This document shows, in pieces, positions 8,741 to 19,128 of a stretch of DNA of 64,000 nt (positions within the stretch are counted from its first letter, which is position 1; each line of letters starts with the position of its first letter). This stretch comes from an uncultured Streptomyces sp. (GTDB lineage Bacteria > Actinomycetota > Actinomycetes > Streptomycetales > Streptomycetaceae). A program made the translations under genes and the position numbers. Location: positions 124,001 to 188,000 of the forward strand of contig NZ_CANLBS010000004.1 in NCBI RefSeq assembly GCF_947488945.1. Reading direction: 5' to 3'. The notes under the pieces are model-generated. The model was not told where the DNA came from, did no database searches, and saw nothing but the letters and a program-made list of their open reading frames with translations.

Positions 8741-8785
8741 CTGGTCCGGCGCCCGCGCGCCGGCCGTGTCCCGTCTCCGCTACGC

Positions 8786-11527
8786 CTACGCGTCGCCGCC
8801 GGCCGCGCCCGGGTCGGCCGCGGTGACGTCCAGCAGGTCGTAACGGTCCAGGGCCGTCTTCAGCACCGAACGGTCGATCGTGCCCTCGCGGGCGAGCTCG
8901 GTGAGCACCGCGAGCACGATCGACTGCGCGTCGATGTGGAAGAACCGGCGCGCGGCGCCGCGGGTGTCGGCGAAGCCGAAACCGTCCGCGCCGAGCGACT
9001 GGTAGGTGCCGGGCACCCAGCGCGCGATCTGGTCCGGCACCGCGCGCATCCAGTCCGAGACCGCCACGAACGGACCCTCGGAGCCCGAGAGCTTCCTGGT
9101 GACGTACGGGACGCGCTGCTCCTCCTCCGGGTGCAGGAGGTTGTAGCGCTCGGTGTCGACCGCGTCGCGGCGCAGCTCGTTCCAGGAGGTCGTGGACCAG
9201 ACGTCCGCCTTGACGTTCCACTCCTCGGCGAGGACGCGCTGCGCCTCGACCGCCCACGGGACCGCCACGCCAGAGGCCAGGATCTGGGCCGGGATCTGCC
9301 CCTGCTGCCCGGCGCTGTACTTGTAGACGCCCTTGAGGATGCCCTCGGCGTCCACGTTCTCCGGCTCGGCCGGGTGCTGGATCGGCTCGTTGTAGACGGT
9401 GAGGTAGTAGAAGACGTCCTCGTTCTCCTCGGGCGTCCCGCCGTACATCCGGCGCAGACCGTCCTGGACGATGTGCGCGATCTCGTACCCGAACGCCGGG
9501 TCGTAGGAGACGCACGCCGGGTTGGTCGACGCGAGGAGCTGCGAGTGGCCGTCCGCGTGCTGGAGCCCCTCACCGGTCAGGGTCGTGCGTCCGGCGGTCG
9601 CGCCCAGCACGAAACCGCGCGAGAGCTGGTCGGCCATCTGCCAGAACTGGTCGCCGGTCCGCTGGAACCCGAACATCGAGTAGAAGACGTAGACCGGGAT
9701 CAGCGGCTCGCCGTGGGTGGCGTAGGCCGAGCCCGCGGCGATCAGCGAGGCGGTGCAGCCGGCCTCGGAGATGCCGTCGTGCAGCATCTGACCGGTCGGC
9801 GACTCCTTGTACGCCAGCAGCAGCTCGCGGTCCACCGACTCGTACTGCTGACCGAGCGGGTTGTAGATCTTCGCGCTCGGGAAGAACGCGTCCATGCCGA
9901 AGGTGCGGTACTCGTCGGGGGCGATCAGCACGAAACGCTTGCCGATCTCCTTGTCCCGCATGAGGTCCTTCAGGATGCGGACGAACGCCATGGTCGTGGC
10001 GATCGACTGCTGGCCCGAGCCCTTCTTCGCGGTCGCGTACGTCTTGTCGGCGGGCAGCGGCAGCGGCTTGGCCCGCACCACGCGCGTCGGCACGTAACCG
10101 CCCAGGCTCTGCCGGCGGTCGTGCATGTACTGGATCTCCTCCGAGTCACGGCCCGGGTGGTAGTACGGCGGGTTGCCGTCCTCCAGCTCCTTGTCCGCGA
10201 TCGGGATGTGCAGCCGGTCGCGGAAGCGCTTGAGGTCGTCCGCGGTCAGCTTCTTCATCTGGTGCGTCGCGTTGCGGCCCTCGAAGTTCGGGCCGAGCGT
10301 CCAGCCCTTGACCGTCTGCGCCAGGATCACCGTCGGCTGGCCCTTGTGGGCCTTGGCCGCCGCGTACGCCGCGTACACCTTGCGGTGGTCGTGGCCGCCG
10401 CGTCCGAGGTGCAGGATCTGGTCGTCGGACATGTCCTTGACCATCTCGCGCAGCCGCGGGTCGTCACCGAAGAAGTGGTCGCGGATGTAGGCGCCGGACT
10501 CGGTCGCGTACGTCTGGAACTGGCCGTCCGGCGTGGTGTTGAGCTTGTTGACCAGGATGCCGGTGCGGTCCTGCGCCAGCAGCGGGTCCCAGGACCGGTC
10601 CCAGACCAGTTTGATGACGTTCCAGCCGGCGCCGCGGAACTGCGACTCCAGCTCCTGCACGATCTTGCCGTTGCCCCGCACCGGTCCGTCGAGCCGCTGC
10701 AGGTTGCAGTTGACGACGAAGGTCAGGTTGTCGAGGCCCTCACGGGCGGCGATCGAGAGCTGGCCGAGCGACTCCGGCTCGTCCATCTCACCGTCGCCGA
10801 GGTACGCCCAGACGTGCGACTTGGAGGTGTCGGCGATGCCGCGCGCCTCCATGTACCGGTTCATCCGGGCCTGGTAGATCGCGCCGAGCGGGCCGAGGCC
10901 CATCGAGACGGTCGGGAACTCCCAGAAGTCCGGCATCAGCCGCGGGTGCGGGTAGCTGGACAGGCCGTTCGGGGCCTTCGACTTCTCCTGGCGGAACGCG
11001 TCGAGCTGCGCCTCGGAGAGCCGGTCGAGCAGGTAGGCGCGGGCGTAGATGCCGGGGGAGGCGTGCCCCTGGAAGAAGATCTGGTCGCCGCCGTCGCCCT
11101 CGTCCTTGCCGCGGAAGAAGTGGTTGAAGCCGACGTCGTACAGCGACGCCGACGAGGCGAAGGTGGCGATGTGGCCGCCGACCCCGATGCCGGGGCGCTG
11201 GGCGCGCGACACCATCACGGCGGCGTTCCAGCGGGTCGCGTTGAGGACCTTGCGCTCGATCTCCTCGTCGCCGGGGAAGAACGGCTCGTCCTTCGTGGCG
11301 ATCGTGTTCACGTAGTCCGTGCTGCGCATCTCCGGCACCGCGACGCGCCGCTCACGGGCGCGTTCGATGAGGCGGAGCATGAGGTAGCGGGCGCGCTCAC
11401 GGCCCCGCTCGTCGACGGCGGCGTCGAGGGAGTCGAGCCATTCCTGGGTCTCCTCCGGATCAAAATCCGGGACCTGGCTCGGAAGGCCGCCAATGATGAT
11501 CGGGTTGCGATCGGATCCGGAAGCCAC
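8786..11527 (-). CDS. aceE: Pyruvate dehydrogenase E1 component, homodimeric type
   Basis: The 913-residue protein decarboxylates pyruvate with thiamine diphosphate and acetylates the lipoyl groups of E2, feeding acetyl-CoA to the TCA cycle. The length fits single-chain AceE rather than split E1 alpha/beta. Markers include the N-terminal block [17 protein letters not shown], the ThDP motif [12 protein letters not shown] with [14 protein letters not shown], and the conserved [10 protein letters not shown]. No lipoyl domain is fused, so AceF and Lpd must be encoded elsewhere. It is divergent from the DUF3052 gene across a 485-bp gap and ends at a bidirectional terminator. This is a core gene. 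Confidence 0.97.
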   Translation of the reverse strand: MASGSDRNPIIIGGLPSQVPDFDPEETQEWLDSLDAAVDERGRERARYLMLRLIERARERRVAVPEMRSTDYVNTIATKDEPFFPGDEEIERKVLNATRWNAAVMVSRAQRPGIGVGGHIATFASSASLYDVGFNHFFRGKDEGDGGDQIFFQGHASPGIYARAYLLDRLSEAQLDAFRQEKSKAPNGLSSYPHPRLMPDFWEFPTVSMGLGPLGAIYQARMNRYMEARGIADTSKSHVWAYLGDGEMDEPESLGQLSIAAREGLDNLTFVVNCNLQRLDGPVRGNGKIVQELESQFRGAGWNVIKLVWDRSWDPLLAQDRTGILVNKLNTTPDGQFQTYATESGAYIRDHFFGDDPRLREMVKDMSDDQILHLGRGGHDHRKVYAAYAAAKAHKGQPTVILAQTVKGWTLGPNFEGRNATHQMKKLTADDLKRFRDRLHIPIADKELEDGNPPYYHPGRDSEEIQYMHDRRQSLGGYVPTRVVRAKPLPLPADKTYATAKKGSGQQSIATTMAFVRILKDLMRDKEIGKRFVLIAPDEYRTFGMDAFFPSAKIYNPLGQQYESVDRELLLAYKESPTGQMLHDGISEAGCTASLIAAGSAYATHGEPLIPVYVFYSMFGFQRTGDQFWQMADQLSRGFVLGATAGRTTLTGEGLQHADGHSQLLASTNPACVSYDPAFGYEIAHIVQDGLRRMYGGTPEENEDVFYYLTVYNEPIQHPAEPENVDAEGILKGVYKYSAGQQGQIPAQILASGVAVPWAVEAQRVLAEEWNVKADVWSTTSWNELRRDAVDTERYNLLHPEEEQRVPYVTRKLSGSEGPFVAVSDWMRAVPDQIARWVPGTYQSLGADGFGFADTRGAARRFFHIDAQSIVLAVLTELAREGTIDRSVLKTALDRYDLLDVTAADPGAAGGDA

Positions 11528-12012
11528 GCTGTTCCTTCGCTGTTCGGTACTGCTCTACGGGGCCCGTCGCCGGGGACCCTTCCCCGGGACGTACGTCTGC
11601 GGTTGCACCGCCTCCATCGTGGACCGCCGAGGCCCGTACGTCACCTCTACCGTGGGGTAACCCGCAGGTTCCCGGACGCCGGTCCGGGGCACGAGCACAG
11701 TGCGGCGGCAGCACGGCACGGCACGAATCGCAACCATACGCCCAAGCCGCCCAAGTGTTCCCAAAGCCTGTTCGGTGCCGAATGACGGAGTGAAACGGCA
11801 TAAGCTGAGGAAGGACGTATACGGACTGGGTTCCGGTCGCGGCCGACGAGAGACATGCTGGGAGTGCGGTGACGTGGCAGGGAATGTCACCGTTCAGGCG
11901 GTCTCGGACGCCGGGTACTTGCGCGATCCGCCGAGCCCGTGTGGACTACGGCCAACGCCCCGCGCACGCGCGTGGCTGAAGCATTTTCCGAAACATGATC
12001 AGGAGGCAACCC
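11528..12012. other. Divergent promoter region between aceE and DUF3052 gene
   Basis: I see no gene in these 485 bp. They hold the aceE leader and the promoter of the DUF3052 gene. Two inverted repeats stand out: the palindrome GACGTACGTC at 11588-11597, and CGGTGAC with its complement GTCACCG spaced 12 bp apart at 11867-11892. Either could be an operator; nothing ties them to a named regulator. Confidence 0.4.
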
Positions 12013-12447
12013 GTGAGCGCGACCGCGGACCACGCGGAGGAGACCAACCTGGCTGCACGGCTGGGGTTCGAACCCGGTCAGGTGGTCCAGGAGATCGGCT
12101 ACGACGACGACGTCGAGCTGGAGCTCCGTGAGGGTATTGAAGCCACGATCGGCACCGAACTCGTCGACGAGGACTACGACGACGTCGCAGACGTCGTCCT
12201 GCTCTGGTTCCGGGACGAGGACGGCGACCTCACGGACGCGCTGGTGGATGCCATTGGTCTGATCGAGGACGGCGGAGCGGTCTGGCTGATGACGCCGAAG
12301 ACCGGCCGCGACGGTTACGTCGAACCGAGCGACATCAACGAGGCGGCCCAGACCGCAGGTCTCGCCCAGACCCGGAGCATCAACGCCGGCAAGGACTGGA
12401 CGGGCAGCCGTCTGGTCACCCCCAAGGGGGCCAAGGCCAAGCGCTGA
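12013..12447 (+). CDS. DUF3052 family protein
   Basis: The GTG at 12013 is preceded by a perfect AGGAGG (12001-12006) with a 6-base gap, which decides the start; the ATG at 11995 has none. The 144-residue protein is acidic (YDDDVELELREG, ELVDEDYDD), with a Rossmann-like pattern (VADVVLLWFRDEDGDLTDAL, GGAVWLMTPKTG). It is a conserved actinobacterial protein of unknown function, commonly next to aceE and peroxiredoxin genes as here. It has no membrane segment or catalytic motif that I recognise. Confidence 0.82.
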   Translation: MSATADHAEETNLAARLGFEPGQVVQEIGYDDDVELELREGIEATIGTELVDEDYDDVADVVLLWFRDEDGDLTDALVDAIGLIEDGGAVWLMTPKTGRDGYVEPSDINEAAQTAGLAQTRSINAGKDWTGSRLVTPKGAKAKR

Positions 12448-12468
12448 CCCCGCTCCCGCACCGCATCG

Positions 12469-12500
12469 GGCCCCCGGACGGCTTCCCGCCGCCGGGGGCC
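12469..12500 (+). terminator. Terminator hairpin after DUF3052 gene
   Basis: A 9-bp perfect stem GGCCCCCGG / CCGGGGGCC (12469-12477 with 12492-12500) closes a 14-base loop, followed by TTCG. Confidence 0.6.
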
Positions 12501-12592
12501 TTCGTGCGTCCTCGGGCGGCTGCGTAGGCTGGGGCGCGCCGGGCGGTGACCGCCCGGTGACAGCGGATGACCCAGCGAAGGGACACACCCCC

Positions 12593-13051
12593 ATGGCGAT
12601 CGAGACGGGCGCCCCGGCTCCGGACTTCGAGCTCAAGGACAACCACGGCCGGACCGTGCGGCTCTCCGACTTCCGCGGCGAGAAGAACGTGGTCCTGCTC
12701 TTCTACCCGTTCGCCTTCACCGGCGTCTGCACCGGCGAGCTCTGCGCGCTCCGCGACGAGCTGCCGCGGTTCGAGAACGCCGACACGCAGCTCCTCGCGG
12801 TCTCCAACGACTCCATCCACACCCTGCGCGTCTTCGCCGAGCAGGAGGGCCTTCAGTACCCGCTGCTGTCCGACTTCTGGCCGCACGGCGCCGTGTCGCG
12901 GGCGTACGGCGTCTTCGACGAGGAGAAGGGCTGCGCGGTGCGCGGCACCTTCGTCATCGACAAGGAGGGCGTGGTGCGCTGGACCGTCGTCAACGGGCTG
13001 CCCGACGCGCGGGACCTGAAGGACTACATCGCGGCGCTCGACGCGCTCTGA
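12593..13051 (+). CDS. AhpE-like peroxiredoxin
   Basis: The 152-residue thioredoxin-fold peroxidase reduces peroxides in the cytoplasm. The peroxidatic cysteine is C46 in YPFAFTGVCTGELC, matching the conserved P-x3-T-x2-C signature; a second cysteine, C51, is close but is not in a standard resolving position. Length and the start at ATG 12593 fit AhpE (about 153 residues). It likely forms a stress-defence neighbourhood with the TerD genes downstream, though the gap (13052-13203) suggests a separate promoter for those. Confidence 0.93.
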   Translation: MAIETGAPAPDFELKDNHGRTVRLSDFRGEKNVVLLFYPFAFTGVCTGELCALRDELPRFENADTQLLAVSNDSIHTLRVFAEQEGLQYPLLSDFWPHGAVSRAYGVFDEEKGCAVRGTFVIDKEGVVRWTVVNGLPDARDLKDYIAALDAL

Positions 13052-13203
13052 CCGCCCCGGACCGGGCACGTCCACCGGCGGCACCCTGTCGAAAGCCTGT
13101 GTCCGCCGGGAACCGGTCACTAGGATCGAAGCGTTGATCCGAGTACTGCACGCACAACGGGGACGCTGGTTCCGCCGGCCCCTACTCACTCATGGGAGGA
13201 CTC

Positions 13204-13779
13204 GTGGGAGTCAGCCTCAGCAAGGGCGGCAACGTCTCGCTGACCAAGGCCGCACCCAACCTGACCGCGGTCACCGTCGGTCTGGGCTGGGACGCCCGTA
13301 CGACCACCGGTGGTGACTTCGACCTCGACGCCAGCGCGCTGCTGGCGAACACCGCGGGCAAGGTCGCCATCGACGGGAACTTCGTCTTCTTCAACAACCT
13401 CAAGAGCCCCGACGGCTCCGTCGAGCACACCGGTGACAACCTCACCGGTGAGGGCGAGGGCGACGACGAGGTCATCAAGGTCAACCTGGCCTCCGTCCCG
13501 GCGGACGTCGACAAGATCGTCTTCCCGGTCTCGATCTACGAGGCCGAGTCCCGCCAGCAGAGCTTCGGCCAGGTCCGCAACGCGTACATCCGCGTGGTCA
13601 ACCAGGCCGACAACTCGGAGCTCGCCCGCTACGACCTGAGCGAGGACGCCTCGACGGAGACCGCCATGGTCTTCGGCGAGCTCTACCGCAACGGCGCCGA
13701 GTGGAAGTTCCGCGCCATCGGCCAGGGGTACGCCTCGGGGCTGCGCGGCATCGCGCAGGACTTCGGCGTCAACGTCTGA
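13204..13779 (+). CDS. terD: TerD-family calcium-binding stress protein, copy 1
   Basis: The GTG at 13204 gives 191 residues and the family's usual N terminus [13 protein letters not shown]; a GGGAGGA site lies just upstream. The calcium-binding signatures are present: DFDLDAS at 38-44, and the acidic loop [20 protein letters not shown] at about 67-86. TerD proteins bind calcium through paired beta-sandwiches and are linked to tellurite, oxidative and envelope stress. The copy at 13970 is a close paralogue. A weak promoter candidate (TGTGTC, 17 bp, TAGGAT) lies at 13098-13126. Confidence 0.94.
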   Translation: MGVSLSKGGNVSLTKAAPNLTAVTVGLGWDARTTTGGDFDLDASALLANTAGKVAIDGNFVFFNNLKSPDGSVEHTGDNLTGEGEGDDEVIKVNLASVPADVDKIVFPVSIYEAESRQQSFGQVRNAYIRVVNQADNSELARYDLSEDASTETAMVFGELYRNGAEWKFRAIGQGYASGLRGIAQDFGVNV

Positions 13780-13969
13780 CCGTCCGGCCCGGGTCCGGGC
13801 GACCGGCGCCGGCCCCGACTGGCCGGCCCGGTGGGCCCGCCCCCACCCGCACCACCGCGTCCGGCGCCGCACCTTCCGTGCGGCGCCGGACGCGCACGGG
13901 CGTCCAGGACGCCCGGTCCGGGCGCCGCGAGCGCCCGGCGACCGTCCAACGAATCGGGGAGGACACATC

Positions 13970-14545
13970 ATGGGCGTCACGCTCGCCAAGGGAGGCAACG
14001 TCTCCCTCTCCAAGGCCGCACCCAACCTCACCCAGGTACTGATCGGGCTGGGTTGGGACGCGCGTTCGACCACCGGGGCCGATTTCGACCTCGACGCCAG
14101 CGCGCTGCTGTGCCAGTCCGGCAGGGTGCTGGGCGACGAGTGGTTCGTCTTCTACAACAACCTGACCAGCCCCGACGGGTCCGTGGAGCACACCGGTGAC
14201 AACCTCACCGGTGAGGGCGACGGCGACGACGAGTCCGTGATCGTCCGCCTCGACCAGGTGCCCGCGCACTGCGACAAGATCGTCTTCCCCGTCTCGATCC
14301 ATGAAGCCGACAATCGCGGGCAGACTTTCGGTCAGGTGAGCAACGCCTTCATCCGCGTGGTCAACCAGGCGGACGGGCAGGAACTCGCGCGCTACGACCT
14401 CAGCGAGGACGCTTCGACCGAGACGGCGATGATCTTCGGTGAGCTCTACCGGTACGGCGGGGAATGGAAGTTCCGCGCCGTCGGGCAGGGGTACGCGTCG
14501 GGACTGCGGGGCATCGCTCTAGACTTCGGGGTCAACGTTTCGTAA
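13970..14545 (+). CDS. terD: TerD-family calcium-binding stress protein, copy 2
   Basis: It is 191 residues long and clearly a tandem duplicate of the previous gene: same length, N terminus [20 protein letters not shown], and the same DFDLDAS and [20 protein letters not shown] calcium motifs. The upstream GGGGAGG site supports the start. Main differences are in the first loop ([18 protein letters not shown]). The pair may form mixed complexes. The TerC/DUF475 gene follows 71 bp downstream and is probably co-transcribed. Confidence 0.94.
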   Translation: MGVTLAKGGNVSLSKAAPNLTQVLIGLGWDARSTTGADFDLDASALLCQSGRVLGDEWFVFYNNLTSPDGSVEHTGDNLTGEGDGDDESVIVRLDQVPAHCDKIVFPVSIHEADNRGQTFGQVSNAFIRVVNQADGQELARYDLSEDASTETAMIFGELYRYGGEWKFRAVGQGYASGLRGIALDFGVNVS

Positions 14546-14616
14546 AGCCGCGCACGGCGCGGGGGAGCCCCGTTCTCGGCGGGGGAGAGACCCGTTACAA
14601 CACGATGGGGTAGCCA

Positions 14617-15765
14617 GTGCTTCTGAAAACCTTCGGCTGGTCGTTCGCGGTGACCGCGCTCGGCCTGGTCGCGGCGATTTTCTACGGGGGGTGGCAGGCT
14701 TTCGGCGTCGTCGCGATCCTGTCGATCCTGGAGATCTCGCTGTCCTTCGACAACGCGGTGATCAACGCCGGAATCCTGAAGAAGATGAGCGCCTTCTGGC
14801 AGAAGATCTTCCTCACGGTCGGCGTGCTCATCGCCGTCTTCGGCATGCGGCTGGTCTTCCCGGTCGTGATCGTCGCGATCAGCGCCCAGCTCGGCCCCAT
14901 CGAGGCCATCGACCTGTCGTTCAACGACCCTGACCAGTACAAGCAACTCGTCACGGACGCGCACCCGTCGATCGCGGCCTTCGGTGGCATGTTCCTGCTC
15001 ATGATCTTCCTCGACTTCATCTTCGAGGACCGGGACGTCCAGTGGCTGCGCTGGATCGAGCGCCCGCTCGCCAAGCTCGGCAAGGTCGACATGCTGTCGG
15101 TCTGCGTGGCCCTGATCGTTCTGCTGATCGCCTCGATGACCGTCGCCACCCACGCCCACCAGCACGGCGGCGGCCACGTCGACAAGGCGTCGACCGTGCT
15201 GCTGTCCGGTATCGCCGGTCTGATCACCTACCTCGTCGTCGGCGGTCTCTCGGGCTTCTTCGAGAACAAGCTCGAAGAGGAGGAGGAGCGCGAGCACGAG
15301 GCCGAGGAAGAGGCCAGGAAGTCGGGCAAGCCCGCCTCCGCCGTGGTCCTCGCGGGCAAGGCCGCGTTCTTCATGTTCCTCTACCTGGAGGTCCTGGACG
15401 CGTCCTTCTCGTTCGACGGCGTGATCGGCGCGTTCGCCATCACCAACGAGATCGTGCTGATGGCCCTCGGCCTCGGCATCGGCGCCATGTACGTCCGTTC
15501 GCTCACCGTCTACCTGGTCCGCCAGGGCACGCTGGACGACTACGTCTACCTGGAGCACGGCGCCCACTACGCGATCGGCGCCCTTTCGGTCATCCTGCTC
15601 GTCACCATCCAGTACGAGATCAATGAGATCATCACCGGTCTCGTCGGTGTCGTCCTGATCGCCTGGTCGTTCTGGTCCTCGGTGCGCCGCAACAAGGCCA
15701 TCGCGGCGGCCGGCGGCGGCGACGGCGGCAGCGATTCCAAGGCGGAAGTCACCTCCGGGGTGTGA
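14617..15765 (+). CDS. TerC-superfamily integral membrane protein (DUF475)
   Basis: The GTG at 14617 gives 382 residues with about 9 membrane helices. Two inverted TerC-like halves each carry a conserved acidic-Asn signature: LEISLSFDNAVINAG near 35-50 and LEVLDASFSFDGVIGAFAI near 260-280. A charged cytoplasmic loop (KLEEEEEREHEAEEEARKSG) and a His-rich segment (HAHQHGGGHVD) separate the halves. TerC homologues transport or handle metal ions (manganese in other bacteria). Its position between TerD genes fits the membrane part of a Ter complex. Confidence 0.9.
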   Translation: MLLKTFGWSFAVTALGLVAAIFYGGWQAFGVVAILSILEISLSFDNAVINAGILKKMSAFWQKIFLTVGVLIAVFGMRLVFPVVIVAISAQLGPIEAIDLSFNDPDQYKQLVTDAHPSIAAFGGMFLLMIFLDFIFEDRDVQWLRWIERPLAKLGKVDMLSVCVALIVLLIASMTVATHAHQHGGGHVDKASTVLLSGIAGLITYLVVGGLSGFFENKLEEEEEREHEAEEEARKSGKPASAVVLAGKAAFFMFLYLEVLDASFSFDGVIGAFAITNEIVLMALGLGIGAMYVRSLTVYLVRQGTLDDYVYLEHGAHYAIGALSVILLVTIQYEINEIITGLVGVVLIAWSFWSSVRRNKAIAAAGGGDGGSDSKAEVTSGV

Positions 15766-15929
15766 CCCGGTAGGGATTGAGGGAACGCTCTCTGCGGGGC
15801 GGCCCACACGGCGACGGCTCTCCGGGACACCCGGAACCGGTGCCGGTGGCCGCCCCGCAGGCTTGTACGGGTACGCGAGGGCCGCGACGGCCGGGGACAC
15901 CGGCACCGCGGAGAACACAAGGGGGCGGG

Positions 15930-16664
15930 ATGGCTTTCTGGGACGGCCTGTGGCCGGGGCGCAACGCCCAGTTCGACGCGGGCACCTCGGCGACGAGCGC
16001 GATCACGCTCTCCAAGCGGCACGCCACCGTGTCGCTCGACAAACAGGGCGCCGTGTCCGGGAACCTCCGGGTCAACCTCTCCTGGCGGATGCGGACCTCC
16101 GACATCGAGGGCAGGTCGCGGCAGGGCGGGCGGCTGCTGCGCCCGCTCCAGCTCTTCAAGCCCGACGTCGTGCAGGCGCACACCCAGGGCATGGTCAACG
16201 TCGACCTCGACCTCGGCTGCATGTACGAGCTCGCCGACGGCACCAAGGGCGTCGTGCAGCCGCTGGGCAACCTCATCGGCGACCTGAACACACCGCCGTA
16301 CATCCGGCTCAGCGGCGACGACCGCTTCGGCGCGCCCTCCGGGGAGACGCTCTACGTCAACCTCGACCACCGGGAGTCGTTCAAGCGGCTGCTGTTCTTC
16401 GTCTACATCTACGACCAGACGCCGGCGTTCGACCGGACGCACGCCAAGGTCACCCTCTATCCGGGCAACGGCCCGCGGATCGAGATCGAGCTGGACGAAC
16501 GCGCCCCGCAGGCCCGGTCCTGCGCCGTGTTCACCGTGGACAACGTCAAGGGGGAGCTGATCGTGCGCCGCGAGGTGAAGTTCGTCTACGGATTCCAGTC
16601 CGAACTGGACCGGCTCTTCGGCTTCGGCATGCAGTGGGGCCGCGGCTACAAGACGCGTGCGTGA
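15930..16664 (+). CDS. TerD-superfamily protein, diverged (TerA-like)
   Basis: The 244-residue protein keeps a TerD-type beta-sandwich with motifs VNVDLDLGCMYELADG and YVNLDHRESFKRLLFFVYIY, but begins differently (MAFWDGLWPGRNAQF). The ATG at 15930 has GGGGGCGGG upstream. An internal basic linker (RTSDIEGRSRQGGRLLRPLQ) distinguishes it from the two classical TerDs. Calcium ligands are partly retained. It ends 4 bp from the convergent gene at 16669-17631, so both lie tail to tail with almost no terminator space. Confidence 0.85.
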   Translation: MAFWDGLWPGRNAQFDAGTSATSAITLSKRHATVSLDKQGAVSGNLRVNLSWRMRTSDIEGRSRQGGRLLRPLQLFKPDVVQAHTQGMVNVDLDLGCMYELADGTKGVVQPLGNLIGDLNTPPYIRLSGDDRFGAPSGETLYVNLDHRESFKRLLFFVYIYDQTPAFDRTHAKVTLYPGNGPRIEIELDERAPQARSCAVFTVDNVKGELIVRREVKFVYGFQSELDRLFGFGMQWGRGYKTRA

Positions 16665-16668
16665 GGGT

Positions 16669-17631
16669 TCACGCGCGCAGGAACTGCGGCCCCTGGGGCG
16701 GCAGCCGGAACGGTGCCTCGGCACCGTCCCGCGCCGCGGGCCGCGGACGGCCGTGGGCGGGGGCCGCGGGCGGGACCGGCGGCGCCTGCGGGACGGCGTG
16801 CGGCTGCGGGTAGCCGTACCCGGACGCGGCGGGGGCCGCGCCGGTCTGCGGGTAGCCGTAGCCACCCGGCTGGGGATAGCCGTAGGCGGGCTGCGCGGCG
16901 GCGGGCCGCGCGTGGGCGGGAGAGGTGGCGGGCGGCGCCGGGGCGTCCGGCTGCGGGTAGCCGTAGGCGGGCTGCTGATGCAGCACGGTGGCCATCGCGT
17001 CGGGGTCCTGGGCCGGGCGGCGGGCGTGCTGGCCCCCGGAGGCAGGGACGGACGCCTGAGGGCCCTCGTCGGCCGGCCGCTCCTGATCGGAGTCGTCGAC
17101 GGAGATCCCGAAGGCCGTGGCGAGACCGATCAGCCCGGTCGGATACCCCTGCGCGACCGCGCGGAACTTCCAGCCGTCCCCGCGCCGGTAGAACTCGCCG
17201 CAGATGATGGCGGTCTCCTCGCCCGTCTCCGGCCGGACGTCGAACACGGCGAGCGGCTCGGCGTCCGGCGAGGCCGCGTCGAACAGCGATATCCGCAGAT
17301 CGCGGACGTGTTCGAAGGAGGCGCCGTCCGACGACGCCGCGACGACCACCTGGTCCACGGAGGCGTCCAGACCGGTCAGGTCGGCCTCCACGCCGTCGGT
17401 CAGGAACTCGCCCGAGCTGCGCTTGGGCAGACGTCGCACCAGGCCGGACGGATGGCGGGGCTGGTTGTAGAAGACGAAGTCCTCGTCCGAGCGCACGCGG
17501 CCGGAGGCGCCCAGCAGCAGGGCGGAGGCGTCCACGTCCGGCACGCCCGGCCCCGGGGTCCAGCGCAGCACGGCTCGTACGGCCGTGGTGCCGAGGGGGA
17601 CGTTCGAACCCTTCACCATCGCGTGCGTCAT
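16669..17631 (-). CDS. TerD-domain protein with Tyr/Gly/Pro-rich repeat tail
   Basis: The ATG at 17629-17631 gives 320 residues beginning [13 protein letters not shown]; another ATG lies three codons earlier at 17640. Residues 1-180 are a TerD domain ([54 protein letters not shown]). From about 215 the tail is disordered and contains at least four YGYPQP/YGYPQT units spread through Pro/Ala linkers. Such tails favour self-association or condensate formation; this is inference. It is divergent from the aldolase-like gene, with 259 bp between starts. Confidence 0.88.
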   Translation of the reverse strand: MTHAMVKGSNVPLGTTAVRAVLRWTPGPGVPDVDASALLLGASGRVRSDEDFVFYNQPRHPSGLVRRLPKRSSGEFLTDGVEADLTGLDASVDQVVVAASSDGASFEHVRDLRISLFDAASPDAEPLAVFDVRPETGEETAIICGEFYRRGDGWKFRAVAQGYPTGLIGLATAFGISVDDSDQERPADEGPQASVPASGGQHARRPAQDPDAMATVLHQQPAYGYPQPDAPAPPATSPAHARPAAAQPAYGYPQPGGYGYPQTGAAPAASGYGYPQPHAVPQAPPVPPAAPAHGRPRPAARDGAEAPFRLPPQGPQFLRA

Positions 17632-17890
17632 GCCGGTCATCCTGCCCGTTGGCGGTACGTCCGAACAACGCGGGGGCCGTAACAGCTCGGCGTGGCGCGG
17701 CTCCGGGGTGTGCCCGAAGGGTGCCTTCCCGGCGTGGAACCGTGAGAAAGGGGCAGAGCCTACCGTGCGGAGGCTCCTGCCACGGGCGGGTAACCCGAAG
17801 TTCACATATGCGGGGAACTGCGGACACGTGTTCGTACGTACTATTACCGGCCATGCGTTGCACGATCGATCAGGCAGTTCGGGGGAAAAC

Positions 17891-19054
17891 ATGCGTCATT
17901 TCAGTCAGATCTCGCCTGCTGTCCGGGAGAACCTCTTCTTCCGGGAACCGTGCACATTCGACGCGAGCTCTCCGGCCCCGGTGCTTTCGGCAGCGCTCGG
18001 CGCCACGCTCTACAGCCCCGCCACCCGCCCGCGGCTCGCGGACGACGTGATCAAGCAGGCGGGCCGCGGAGTCGTCTCCATGGTGCTCTGCCTGGAGGAT
18101 TCGATCGACGACGCCGACGTCGAGGGCGCCGAGGAGAACCTCGTCGTCCAGTTCGCGGACCTCGCGCGCCGCGAGGCGGACGTCCCGCTGCTCTTCATCC
18201 GGGTCCGCGAGCCGGAACAGATCACCGACCTGGTGGAACGGCTCGGCGACACCGTCCGGCTGCTCTCCGGATTCGTCCTGCCGAAATTCACCGAAGGGCG
18301 CGGCGAGAAGTTCCTCACCGCCCTCGGTAACGCCGAAAAGGCTTGCGGACAAAGGCTGTTCGCGATGCCCGTCCTCGAATCCCCCGAGCTCATGCACCTG
18401 GAGACGCGGACCGAGACGCTGCGCGGAATAGCCCGCCTGGTGGGCCGCCACCGCGACCGGGTCCTCGCGCTCCGCCTCGGCGTCACCGACTTCTGCTCCG
18501 CCTACGGACTCAGACGCGCCCCCGCCATGACCGCGTACGACGTCCAGATCGTCTCCGCCGTCATCGGCGACGTGGTCAACATGCTCGGGCGGGCCGACGG
18601 CACCGGTTTCACCATCACCGGGCCGGTCTGGGAGTACTTCCGCCACCAGGAACGCATGTTCAAGCCGCAGCTCCGCCGCAGCCCCTTCCAGGAGGGCAGC
18701 GCCGAGAAGCTGCGCACCGAACTCATCGAGCACGACCTCGACGGACTGCTCCGCGAGATCGAGCTGGACCGGGCCAACGGCCTGCTCGGCAAGACCTGCA
18801 TCCATCCCACCCACGTGGAGCCTGTGCACGCGCTGTCCGTCGTCAGTCACGAGGAGTTCAGCGACGCCCAGGACATCCTGCGGCCCGAGCGCGGCGGCGG
18901 CGGGGTGCTGCGCTCCGCTTACACGAACAAAATGAACGAAGTGAAGCCGCACCGGGCCTGGGCCCGGCGGACCCTGCAACGCGCGGAGGTGTTCGGCGTG
19001 GCGCGGGAGGACATCGGCTTCGTGGAGCTGCTGGCCGCCGCGGTCGGGGACTGA
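17891..19054 (+). CDS. HpcH/HpaI aldolase / citrate-lyase (CitE)-like enzyme of a Ter biosynthetic set
   Basis: The ATG at 17891 gives 387 residues. The fold is the CitE-type TIM barrel, with visible blocks [51 protein letters not shown] and [20 protein letters not shown]. In CitE-like enzymes the LEDSI aspartate/glutamate pair and the later aspartate bind magnesium. Operon order with the PRTase-TRSP and HAD genes matches the proposed nucleoside-like metabolite pathway in Ter systems (Anantharaman, Iyer and Aravind). It lacks the CoA-lyase partners of true citrate lyase, so a C-C lyase on a different substrate is likely. Confidence 0.88.
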   Translation: MRHFSQISPAVRENLFFREPCTFDASSPAPVLSAALGATLYSPATRPRLADDVIKQAGRGVVSMVLCLEDSIDDADVEGAEENLVVQFADLARREADVPLLFIRVREPEQITDLVERLGDTVRLLSGFVLPKFTEGRGEKFLTALGNAEKACGQRLFAMPVLESPELMHLETRTETLRGIARLVGRHRDRVLALRLGVTDFCSAYGLRRAPAMTAYDVQIVSAVIGDVVNMLGRADGTGFTITGPVWEYFRHQERMFKPQLRRSPFQEGSAEKLRTELIEHDLDGLLREIELDRANGLLGKTCIHPTHVEPVHALSVVSHEEFSDAQDILRPERGGGGVLRSAYTNKMNEVKPHRAWARRTLQRAEVFGVAREDIGFVELLAAAVGD

Positions 19055-19128
19055 GTGCGCCCGGCCCCGCGCCGGGCCGCGGCCCGGAACCCGCGGCCGG
19101 CCGGCCAAGACGGACCTGGCGCGCGCCG

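Noticed and set aside
8936..11785. A very long plus-strand open frame (about 949 codons) opposite aceE
   Set aside because: It is the antisense shadow of a highly conserved core gene; its residue composition (Arg, Val, Gly, Leu repeats) is typical of reverse frames in high-GC DNA.
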